A DNA stretch of 64,000 bases from Coniferiporia sulphurascens (taxonomy: Eukaryota; Basidiomycota; Agaricomycetes; Hymenochaetales; Hymenochaetaceae): NCBI GenBank assembly GCA_002794785.1, contig NBBA01000027.1, forward strand, positions 1-64,000, in the 5' to 3' direction. Shown in pieces: positions 52,811-61,989 of the stretch; position 1 is the first letter of the stretch, and every line of letters begins with the position of its first letter. Made by a program: the position numbers and the translations under genes. The notes under the pieces were generated by a model. The model saw nothing but the letters and a program-made list of their open reading frames with translations, made no database searches and was not told where the DNA came from.

Positions 52811-54096
52811 GCCAGAATTAAAGAGCGCCCTTGCGGGGCCCCACTATGCATGCACCTTCCTCATGACATAGACGCCTGACCGGTAGGACTTATACCCGAC
52901 ACGCTGTCCTCTATGGTGCGCTGGATTGGGAAGGGTGTGCCGCACCAGGGAGACATTCCGAGTGGGGGTCGTGGTGCCATAGGCACTATCCCACCCATTG
53001 GGTGCCCCCCCTACCCTACACATTCCCCCCCTTACCCTGCTTACCATTGTAGAGTGCCACTCGTTTCTGGGAATCAACTTAAGCATGCAATAGGACTTAC
53101 TCCTACACGCACCCACACCAGATTTAGTGCTCTGGAGCCAGTGGAGGGAACTATCCCCCACCACTACAGTTCGCTCCATAGTGGAGGGGTTTCCTAGGCC
53201 CCCCTGGAGTTTCCTGTTCCCCGGCACATGCTTCAGAGCCCCAAAGGGGAATACTCAGGCACAAGGCCCGCTTCTGGATCCACGGCATACCGGAGTTGAT
53301 GTGTTGCCAGAGGCTTGGACCCCAGCCTATCTCTTCCGAGGTTGCCAGGGAGTCCGCTTGACTAACCACCTCTCAGGGGGCACCAATGCCTACCCTCAAA
53401 AGGGCTAGGGCCAGCCACACCCCCCCAAAAGGCCCATGGTGGCCTGTCGCTTTCGCATTGGCTGATTCTTACCACAACACCATGTGTTAAGAAGCCCCTA
53501 TCTCCTTATATCAACTAGTGACGTCATCAGAGCCCCTTTCGGGGTTTGGGGCGGCAGTTTTTATGGTTTGTCATGCCAGGGACAATGCAGCCCCAGGATT
53601 TTAAGTCCTGACCCGAAGGTCAGATCCGAGTTTCCCCAAACCCGAGGTCTCCTGGCCGAAGCCGACTGCTGAAGGGCAGAGGGTTACCCCCCCCCACACG
53701 GGTGTGGGGATGTTAACGTCATGTCCCCCCCTGACTGGCAGGCATGCGCCCCTTGTGCCACCGAGAGGCAGACCAGCCGAGCACCATGCCCCGAGAGAGC
53801 ACAGCAGACATGAGAGAGGATCTTAGTACTCACCGAGCCATCCCCCCCCAATGCAACATTAACGACAGGTTGTGTGCCCCCTGGCGGGTGTGAGCCCTTT
53901 CGCACCATCAGACGATGCCACTACAGTGCCTCGGCGACCAGCAAGCGGCGCTCCTTTATAAAAGGTGCACAGTCGGGAGCCTTCTCTCATGTCGACCCAG
54001 TAGACTACCAGACCAGAGCATGGGTTGCTGCAACGAACCCCCAGATGACCCCCAGTGAAAACCAGAGATGGTGGTGGTAAGAGGACAAGAAGGATG
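52811..54096 (-). repeat. Noncoding module, copy c (complete)
   Basis: About 1286 bp, near-identical to copy b. 5' end CATCC at 54096 (- strand); 3' end GCCAGAATTAAAGAGC complement at 52811. High similarity between b and c, joined to different LINE entry points, indicates separate recent fusions to the same donor sequence. Confidence 0.82.
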
Positions 54097-54159
54097 GAAG
54101 AGGCATCCTTCTTGACCAGTAACCACCACCATCGGCTAGTGCAGGCAGCTAAAACTCCC

Positions 54160-54947
54160 CCATGTCAAACCCAGGCGATTACAGGAATACTCTCTGTTGA
54201 ACAACACAAACCAACCCCCCACCCGCTACATCGACAAGGCCATTCGGTCTATGATGCCGCCCAGCACCTTCTACAGATAGCGGAGCGTGCCCACTCAGAG
54301 GGCCTTGTGTGCTCGGTCCTTGCGGTCGACATACAGGGCTTTTTCGATTCGGTGCACCCACAGCTCCTTCACCGACAACTGTTGGACCTCGGTTGCACGC
54401 CAGACATGGCCAACTGGTGTTTGTCCTTCATGATGGATCGGCAGGTCACAGTTGCCTTCAATGGCACCACCCTCCCAACTGCCCCAAAACCAGACTATGG
54501 CACCCCCCCAGGGCTCACCAGTCTCCCCCATCCTGTCAACAATATTTGCAGGTGTGGTACTCTGGCGCTTTCACCAAGCCGGCACCACGGCCCTGGCCTA
54601 TGTTGACGACCATTTACTAATCTGTGTAGGACCCTCAGTGGCATCCAACTGCCGCGAGCTAGCCAACGCCTACCAACAACTGGACAACCTCTTCGGCACC
54701 ATCGGTCTCAACATTGAGGCTGCCAAGATGGAATGTCTCCACTTCCACCCCCCTCAGCGACATACCGGCTATAATGGCTGGGACACAGCTGGGGTACAGG
54801 TCGACCCCAACACCCTCATCCGCCCCTCAATCCTGCTATGGTGGCTGGGGATCTGGTGGGACCCAGGCCTCTCCTTCAAGCCCCACGTCGAGCGAATGTG
54901 CTTGAAGGGGCTCTCCACCCTCACTGCACTCCACATCCTGGCAATAC
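54160..54947 (+). pseudogene. Fused ORF1 start and RT of the deleted LINE
   Basis: MSNPGDYRNTLC then TGA (CGA in the complete copy), then by deletion RQGHSVYDAAQHLLQIAERA, VDIQGFFDSVHPQ and KPDYGTPPGL. An inserted C at 54514 shifts frame; the next frame continues PQGSPVSPILSTIFAG and LAYVDDHLLICVG, with the thumb up to the 194 bp insert. The C insertion is shared with the copy at 35331-39500. Confidence 0.83.
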
Positions 54948-55141
54948 TAAAAAAAAAAAAAAAAATAGTACGTGGCATATGAACACCACCTTACAAGAAC
55001 ATAACGCAACATAACCACATAGCTAGAGTAGTATACCCACAACGTGTATATAAGCGGTCTCGCCCTATACATCGTTTACGCTGATACCACCTTGCCTGAC
55101 CTCACCACGCACCTCATCGTCTACCACAACGTGCGTAAAAG
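54948..55141 (+). mobile_element. Short LTR-like insert, 194 bp, with 5 bp TSD
   Basis: Flanked by AATAC at 54943-54947 and 55142-55146. It begins with an A run, then CATATGAACACCACCTTAC, a GTATATAAGCGG box near 55047 and, near the end, CACCTCATCGTCTACCACAA. It matches, inverted, the 257 bp insert at 47295-47551. Removing it restores the LINE reading ILGNTQHGI-type sequence. Confidence 0.65.
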
Positions 55142-55146
55142 AATAC

Positions 55147-56762
55147 CCAACACGGCATATCGGCCCTCCTCCTCCACCGCCTCTACACCTCCTGCATCTG
55201 CTCTGTCTTGTCATGGGGAGCACCGGTCTGGTACCATGGCTGCTGCCAAAAAACTCTGGTAAACCAACTACAGACCATGCAAAACACAGCCTGCCATTGG
55301 ATCCTGGGCGTCTTCAAAGGCGCCTCCCCCCATGCTACAAATTTTCTTTGCTCTGTCCCCCCTCTCTCTTTCTATTTTGAGTATATAAAGACCACCCATT
55401 CCCTTTGCCTCTGGCGCACCCTGCACTCTGTTGGTAGAAAAATTTTATAAAAACATAACTAATAGACCTTTCTCCCTTTCTCTGCAGGTCCGAGCCCCTG
55501 GGTTCAACAGGTCCCTGCATACATGCATCCCCCATGGACAGACCCACTGGCATTCACGAAAGGCCGGATCCACTTCACCACCCCCACCACTCCGGTTGGA
55601 GCGGAAACATGAAAAGCGTTCATGACAGCTGTGCGCCAACTAGGCCACACCCCCCACATCCAGGTATTCACTGATGGCTCCTGCATCGACAATAAGTCGG
55701 GTTCGGCTATATGTGCAATGCTGGGCCACACCAGACTCCGGTCACGACAACTGGAATCCCCCACCTGTGCCACAGCCACGGATGCCGAGGAGTTTTCCCT
55801 CGCAACGGCCCCAGGCTGGGTGGCATGCCGCCTCCCGGCACAATTGTGTGTCACATTGGACATCTTCTTCCTGTCTGATTCGCTGACCACTCTCCACCTC
55901 TTCTGCACATGGGCCGCTGTCCCTGGTGCCCACCTCCTGCACATCTGGAAAGCGGGCATGGAGACTCTACTGGACTCGTACCCCCAGCTCACGATTCACT
56001 TTGTATGGTGTCCTGGCCACTCGGACATCCCCGGGAATGAATGGGCTGACACGGAGGCGAAGCTGGCTACAGAGCTCCCCCCATCCGACCTTAAACCTTC
56101 CACCTCCGCACTAAAAGAAGTCACCACACACACCCTCATGGAACGCTGGTCACTCTTACTAGCTCGCCCCCTAGCCTCAACCGCCGACAAGTACCTGGCA
56201 GTTCACGGCCTCCCCTCACGCCACCCACGAAAGCTACTCATGCACATGGTCGACCACCCATGCAATGAGCTATCCGCAGTCGCACAGGTCCTCTGTCGCG
56301 CTGGTCCCTATGGGGGATACTGGCTGAGTTTCGACTCGGCCTACTGTCGCAGACGCGGCCTGATTTCGCACTGCAGGTGGCACAACCACCCCCCCTGGCC
56401 CGCACAGTCGACCGCCCACATTCTAGGCGGCTGCAGCACATTCCACCCATGGATACGATGGGTGTGGCCACCAAGAGACCCTCTCCCAACCCACCACTCA
56501 GAGTGGGCTGACGAAAACCGACTCCCGGTTTTGTGCTGATGGCTTAAGCTAACAGGGCACCTAAACCGCCTTTCCGACCGCGCCGCAGGCGCCATAAGGC
56601 TCTCCTTTGCCACTATGGACCTAGACGGACACCCAACCGATGAGGATATGGACATGAACCTCCTAAGGGAATACATGCATTGTATGCTCGGACCCCGAAC
56701 CCAGGACTCAGACCTAGCCCTTTTGGAGCTTTCAGGTATGCTCCCCCCTTTTCCTCACGAAT
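55147..56762 (+). pseudogene. RT thumb, RNase H and C-terminus of the deleted LINE
   Basis: Thumb: SALLLHRLYTSCICSVLSWG, LVNQLQTMQNTACHW. RNase H is open at 55622-56539: QVFTDGSCIDNKSGS, TDAEEFSLATAPGW, FFLSDSLTTLHLFCTW, CPGHSDIPGNEWADTEAK, with all catalytic residues present. It ends at TGA 56537-56539, where sisters read an Arg pair, and finishes with LLELSGMLPPFPHE. A TGA also stands near 55611 (ET*KAF). The 3' UTR follows to 57084. Confidence 0.85.
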
Positions 56763-57100
56763 AATGCCCGCCTTTCGAATTCCCTTGAATACGTCCGGCC
56801 GGCGCTCTCACCCTCCCTTTCCAATTCTAAGCTTCTTACTTTTACCTGCCCTTAACCGCCTGGTTTGTTTGTAGCGATATGTACTCCTCCTTCTCCCATT
56901 GTCTTCTTACTAAATAGGGGCTCTTCACACACCAGCACCCACTAGGGAGCAGAGCCCCCGCCCAGTTTTGTGTGATGCGTGATGACGGGCGCCTCTGTTG
57001 TTATGTAGTTAGGGCCCCCCCTTCGGGGGGGCAGCTTGTAATTATGTAATACTGCAGGAATAATTAAAATAAAAATAAAAAAAAGGATGGAAGAGGACAT

Positions 57101-58167
57101 ATGAGTGCACAAATCTGTGTACTACAGTGGAATGCCGCCCGCTCACTAGTGGCGATTCATTCCCTAATCCCTGTCCTTACTAATGAACCTTCCCCCCCTC
57201 ACCTGATTCTGATCCAGGAGCCACCATGGTATCAAATCGGGCTGCAACCCTCACTCACAAACCAAGATGGGGAACCAGTACACAACATACCAGCAATCCC
57301 CAGATTCATACCAGTACTCCCACCGGACACCCGACCCAGGGTGGTGACTTACATCTCACGGACCCTCCCCCAATCTTCATGGTCAGTCATCGGCCCAGCC
57401 TCAAGCGGCACTGACATTGTGATGGTGGAGATCCAAGGTAACTGCCCTGCCAGGGTGTGCAACTACTACGGTATGCTGCCCCCGACAGGGCGGCAGCCAG
57501 ACAAGGGTACCCGGGGGAGACGTTCCTTAACTCTCTCCCCTTAGCCCTCGCCTCCACCCTCATGATTGCTGGTGACTTCAACTGTTGCCACCACTCGTGG
57601 TCAACTCTCGAATCCACCCAAGAAGAAAATTGCAGAGCCCAACCTCTGGATGACTTCTTTAGGGAAAATGGCCATGAACCAGCTCACCCACCCGACTGCG
57701 ACACCCGACCCCTCCCTGGACGTTGGAGATGCCCAATCGACATGATATGGGCCCCACCATCAATCAACCCAGAGGCCATCATGGACTCTTTCAAGGCAAT
57801 CCCATCACCATTATCCGACCATCAAATCATATTGTGGTCGATACCAACTTCAATACCGCAACCAACACCTACGATCTGGAAACTCAGCAATGAGGACAAG
57901 GAAAGCTGGACAGAGGCCGCATTCCCAGCCCTAGAAAACGCATTTGCCCTACCAATAGTGGATGCTAACTCCCTTGACCTGAAAGCAAGCGCCGTCCTCA
58001 AAGCCATGACAGATGCACTACAACCATTCACCAAAATCCACACTCCGTCGAAAACAGCCGTCCCATGGTGGTCACCTAACTGCCGGGACTTACTGAATGC
58101 AATTCACAGTGCCCAAACACCAACCGCGAAAGCGGCAGCAAGATGCTCATTCAAACGAGGCGTGTGA
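57101..58167 (+). pseudogene. Family B ORF2 endonuclease and linker, frameshifted
   Basis: Start ATG 57101, overlapping the ORF1 TGA. Motifs: CVLQWNAARSLVAI, LIQEPPWYQIG, TYISRTLPQSSWS, VCNYYGMLPP. A frameshift near 57490-57510 follows, then GYPGETFLNSLPLA, IAGDFNCCHHSWS, CPIDMIWAPPSINP and PLSDHQIILWS. All catalytic motifs survive. The second frame ends FKRGV then TGA at 58165-58167 (Arg in sisters). Apart from one frameshift and one transition the endonuclease would be intact. Confidence 0.87.
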
Positions 58168-58170
58168 GCC

Positions 58171-60561
58171 ATGAAACGGACATACTACTCAGAACAGGCA
58201 TCGGAGGCTGACCCCTCCAACATCTGGTCATGGGCCAAACGCGGCCTAGGCGTATGCCCAACCCAAGTACCCTCGCTCAAACGTGGGGACGGCACCTTCA
58301 CCCAGACAGACGATGAGAAAGGTGAGCTATTCAGATCTACCTTCTTCCCACCGCCCCCCCCACTCCCGGCTGCAGGCCTTGGCCCCCTGCCCCCCCCTAC
58401 CCCAGCTGTGCCGCCATTACTCTTCACTGAGCTCACAGGCGCACTGGCCAAAACCTCCAACTTGTCGGCTCCGGGCCCCTCAGGGATTGGGTATCACCCC
58501 CTGAAATGGGTGGTTGACACCTACCCAGATGAGGTACTAACACTTTTCAACGACTGCTTGCGACTGGGCCACCACCCAGCCTGCTGGCGGATGGCAAAAG
58601 TCGTGATGCTACGGAAGCCGAACAAGAAGGACCCCTTCTCCCCCCGATCCTATCGCCCCATCACCCTCGAGGAAACCTTGGGCAAGTTACTCAAGAAAAT
58701 GATTGCTAACCGGCTCCAGTACCTTGCAAATGCGAGGAACTGGCTGCCACCAAAACAGTATGGAGGATGTCAGGGCCACTCGGTCTATGATGCCACCCAA
58801 CACCTGCTACAGATTGTCGAAGGGGCACATGCAAAAGGCCTGGTATGTTCTATCCTAGCGGTAGACATCCAAGGCTTTTTCGACTCGGTGCACCCAATAC
58901 AACTCCACCATCAGCTATTGGAGATGAGATGCCCACCGGACATGGCAGGGTGGTGCCTCTCCTTCATGACGAGCAGGGAAGTAGCCGTCTCATTCGATGG
59001 CACAACCCTACTGACTGCACCAAAACCGGATCTCGGCACCCCACAGGGGTCACCAGTATCACCAATCCTCTCGACAATCTTTGCGGGCATAGTGATGCAG
59101 CACTTCCAACAGCGAGGCTCACAACTGCTAGCTTACATCGATGACCACCTCATCGCCTGTGTAGGCACCTCGGTTACAGCTAACTGCCGATCCCTTGCAC
59201 AGGCTTACCAGCAACTCGACCTCCTATTCCGCCAAATTGGTCTCAACATCGAGCCGGCAAAGACGGAGGCCCTCCACTTTCACCTGCCCAAGCGACAAAC
59301 TGGCTACCACCGCTGGGACACCGCGGGGATACCAATCGACACCGAAACCCTGGTCCGACCCACCAACCCCCTGCGCTGGCTCGGGATTTGGTGGGACGTG
59401 GGCCTCACCTTCAAACCGCACGTGGAACGCATGCGTTCCAAGGGGCTATCAACATTGGCGGCCCTCCGCATTCTCGGAAACACAGAGAGGGGCCTTTCAG
59501 CCATCCATCTACGCCGACTCTACACCGCCTGTGTGTGCACCAGCCTAGCCTGGGGCGCACCAGTGTGGTTTCATGGACGTCGACAAAAAACCCTAGTCAA
59601 CCGACTACAGGCCATGCAGAACACCGCTTGCCGTTGGATACTGGGCGTCTATAAGGGCGCATCTCCACACTCTACGAATTTTCTTTGCTCCACCCCCCCC
59701 TTTTTCGCTTATTTTGAGTATTTAAAGACCATACATGCTCTGCGCCTTTGGTGCACCCCCCACCACATAGGGCAGAAAAAGTTCAATCCTAATGCTAATA
59801 CCCCTTTTTCCCTTTCATTGCAGGTCCACGTCCCCCGAGTCCAACGGATCCCAGTGTACACGCACCCCCCCTGGACGAACCCCCTAGCCTTTGGTAAAGG
59901 GCGTATCGTCTTCTCTGTGCCAAGGCAACCTGTCTCTGTGAATTTACGTGACCTATACATCGCCCAGGCCAGGATATGCTGCACCGACACCTCCCTGCAG
60001 GTCTTTACGGATGGCTCATGCATCGGAAACACCTCAGGATCAGCCATCTGCAGTATGAAGGGAACAAACAAAATCAGATCCCTCAAGCTCGCCTCTCCCA
60101 CATGTGCCACAGCAACAGATGCTGAAATATTCGCATTGGCAACGGCCCTGGGCTGGGCAGCAAGACGACTCCAACACCTACTGCCAGACATCCAGGAGAT
60201 CTTCTTCCTCTCAGACTCCCTGATGGCACTCGACCTATTCCACACCTGGCCCTCTGCTTCGGGGGCCCAGCTCCTCCCCCTCTGGAAGGCAGGGGTCGAG
60301 ACCCTCCTCGACTCGTTTCCGAACTTAACCATTCATTTCCGATGGTGCCCGGGTCACGAGAACATCCCCGGGAATGAATGGGCGGACTCCGAGGCGAAGC
60401 TAGCAACTGAGCTTCCCCCATCTTCCCTCGCCCCCTCTATCTCTGCTCTGAAAGAAGTGGCAACACACACACTTAGTGAATGCTGGTCCCTTCAGCTGGC
60501 CTGCCCCCTGGCCTCTACTACCGACAAATATCTGGCGGTAACAGGGCCCCCCACACGATGA
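58171..60561 (+). CDS. Family B LINE reverse transcriptase and RNase H (796 aa, longest ORF)
   Basis: The longest open frame in the window, in frame with the endonuclease segment across the single TGA at 58165. RT spans about residues 95-400: VVMLRKPNKKDPFSPRSYRP, KQYGGCQGHSVYD, VDIQGFFDSVHPI (about 230), GTPQGSPVSPILS (about 288), and intact AYIDDHLIAC (about 320). Thumb: STLAALRILGNTERGLSAI. RNase H from about 608: QVFTDGSCIGNTSGSA, TDAEIFALATALGW, FFLSDSLMALDLFHTW, CPGHENIPGNEWADSEAK. All catalytic residues are present. The ORF ends GPPTR then TGA; the protein formerly continued into 60562-61104. Confidence 0.92.
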   Translation: MKRTYYSEQASEADPSNIWSWAKRGLGVCPTQVPSLKRGDGTFTQTDDEKGELFRSTFFPPPPPLPAAGLGPLPPPTPAVPPLLFTELTGALAKTSNLSAPGPSGIGYHPLKWVVDTYPDEVLTLFNDCLRLGHHPACWRMAKVVMLRKPNKKDPFSPRSYRPITLEETLGKLLKKMIANRLQYLANARNWLPPKQYGGCQGHSVYDATQHLLQIVEGAHAKGLVCSILAVDIQGFFDSVHPIQLHHQLLEMRCPPDMAGWCLSFMTSREVAVSFDGTTLLTAPKPDLGTPQGSPVSPILSTIFAGIVMQHFQQRGSQLLAYIDDHLIACVGTSVTANCRSLAQAYQQLDLLFRQIGLNIEPAKTEALHFHLPKRQTGYHRWDTAGIPIDTETLVRPTNPLRWLGIWWDVGLTFKPHVERMRSKGLSTLAALRILGNTERGLSAIHLRRLYTACVCTSLAWGAPVWFHGRRQKTLVNRLQAMQNTACRWILGVYKGASPHSTNFLCSTPPFFAYFEYLKTIHALRLWCTPHHIGQKKFNPNANTPFSLSLQVHVPRVQRIPVYTHPPWTNPLAFGKGRIVFSVPRQPVSVNLRDLYIAQARICCTDTSLQVFTDGSCIGNTSGSAICSMKGTNKIRSLKLASPTCATATDAEIFALATALGWAARRLQHLLPDIQEIFFLSDSLMALDLFHTWPSASGAQLLPLWKAGVETLLDSFPNLTIHFRWCPGHENIPGNEWADSEAKLATELPPSSLAPSISALKEVATHTLSECWSLQLACPLASTTDKYLAVTGPPTR

Positions 60562-61104
60562 CTGAGAAAGCTCATCACAATCTTGGTTGACCACCCTCGT
60601 GCAGAACTCACTGCGGTGGCGCAGGTCCTCTGTCGTGCCGGTCCCTATGGGGGTTACTGGCTGAGCTTCGACTCAGCCTACCGGCATAGACACAGCCTGA
60701 TCACCCACTGCAGATGGCACAACCATCCACCCTGGCCAGCACAGTCAACCCCTCATATCCTTGGTGGATGCGAAACTTTTCAGCCTTGGATACAATGTGT
60801 TTGGCCCAAGAGCGACCCCCTCCTGATCCACCACACTGAATGGGCAGATGAAAACCACCTTCTGGTCTTAAGGCAATGGTTACATCTTACAGGCCACCTC
60901 AACCGGATGTCTAACCACACAGCTGGGGCGATCCGCCTCGCCTTTGCAGCCATGGAACTAGACAAACTCCCCACAGACAACAACCTCGACTTGGACACCC
61001 TCTGGGGCTATGTGCGCAGGTTGCTGGGACCCAGGACTCAGGATGCGGACCTGGCCCTTTTGGAGCTCTCAGGTATGCTCCCCCCATTTCCCTCTGACTC
61101 ATGA
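60562..61104 (+). pseudogene. Family B ORF2 C-terminal domain
   Basis: In frame after the TGA: LRKLITILVDHPRAELTAVA, LCRAGPYGGYWLSFDSAYRH, LITHCRWHNHPPWPAQSTPH, GGCETFQPWIQ, HHTEWADENHLLVLRQWLHL, and the end LLELSGMLPPFPSDS. The His/Cys-rich motif is complete. Confidence 0.87.
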
Positions 61105-61436
61105 CTGCCATTTGGATTCCACACGGTTTCTTCTATGGCAAATGCAGCCACTCCTTTCCACTTCTAAGGGACTCTCCTTTCCTGACCTCGTTTACAACTT
61201 GTTCCAGTTCTCTGTAGTCACGATATGTATGCCTCCCTCTCCCTTTTTTCTCTCTCTCCCTTAATAGGGCACGTAAGTACACTAGGCCTCCTTGGAGGCA
61301 CGCACCCTGCCCAGTTTCACTCGATGAGCGATGACGGGCACCTCAGTAGTTAGGTAGTTTACAGGCGGCCCCTCCGGGGCCGCAGGTGTATTACATAACA
61401 CAGTAGGAATAATAAATAAATAAATAAATAAAAACC
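61105..61436 (+). promoter_or_regulatory. LINE family B 3' UTR with covariant hairpin
   Basis: Shows GCGGCCCC and GGGGCCGC separated by TCC (about 61364-61382), then GTGTATTACATAACACAGTAGGAATAAT and TAAA repeats. It sits exactly where family A has its C7/G7 hairpin. The pairing partners differ in sequence but the stem is kept, which supports a selected RNA structure. Confidence 0.75.
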
Positions 61437-61989
61437 GGGGTAGAGGGGGGCGGTGGTGGTGCGGTCCAGGGCGTGCATACCATAATAGTTGCAGAGGCGG
61501 ATTGTCCACTGGGAACGGATTTCGATGGTGAGGACATCAGTGCCAGAGGATGCAGCGCCAAGGACAGACCAGGTGGTGGATGGGATGGTCCGGGATACAT
61601 ACATAACAACCCTCGGCTGGGTGGCTGGGGGGAGAACGGCTGTGTAGCTGGGGAGGGACGGGACATTTTATTTTATTATTTTATTATTCCTGCAGTATTA
61701 CATAATTACAAGCTGCCCCCCGAAGGGGGGGCCCTAACTACATAACAACAGAGGCACCCGTCATTGCACAATGCACGAAACTGGGCGGGGGCCCTGCTCC
61801 CTGAGGGGAGCCAGAGTGGGAAGGGCCCCTATTAGTAAGTAAATGGAAGGAGGAAGGAATACATGTAACTACGGCCAAGCCAAACAGACAACATCAGGCA
61901 AAAGGGGGTAGCTTAGAATTGGAAAGGGAGGGCGAGAGCGCCAGCCAGGACATACATGGGAGAGTCCGAAAGGCAGTCATAGATCTGAG

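Larger units (their letters stand above)
50903..54096 (-). mobile_element. Chimeric retroelement c: complete module fused to LINE RT thumb through 3' end
   Basis: The longest chimera. On the - strand the module (54096 to 52811) joins the LINE at CGACTATACACCGCCTGTG, in the RT thumb (LYTACVRS), then runs through RNase H and 3' UTR to an A/T tail at 50903. Compared with chimeras a, b and d, the module 3' end is the same but the LINE entry point is 1-2 kb further upstream. Left flank: LINE linker scrap. Right flank: family B LINE ORF1 end. No TSD. Confidence 0.8.
54104..57084 (+). mobile_element. Internally deleted LINE with complete ends and 12 bp TSD
   Basis: Starts with the full LINE 5' end CATCCTTCTTGACCAG and ends in a TAAAAT/A-rich tail at 57084. 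It is flanked by GGATGGAAGAGG at 54092-54103 and 57085-57096. Between about 54230 and the next base, ORF1 (after about 30 codons) jumps to RT codons RQGHSVYDAAQ, deleting the rest of ORF1 and the endonuclease. The target is the ORF1/ORF2 junction of a family B LINE. A 194 bp LTR-like insert splits the RT thumb. Confidence 0.93.
57085..61436 (+). mobile_element. LINE family B: ORF1 end, nearly full ORF2 and 3' UTR
   Basis: Begins with the last ORF1 codons (MEEDI then TGA in ATGA at 57100-57103). It runs through ORF2 to a (TAAA)n tail ending near 61436. Its upstream edge is the 12 bp left TSD copy at 54092, abutting chimera c. It is distinct from family A in codon and residue detail and in the 3' UTR: TAGTTAGGTAGTTTACAGG, a GCGGCCCC/GGGGCCGC hairpin, then AACACAGTAGGAATAAT. 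Confidence 0.88.
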
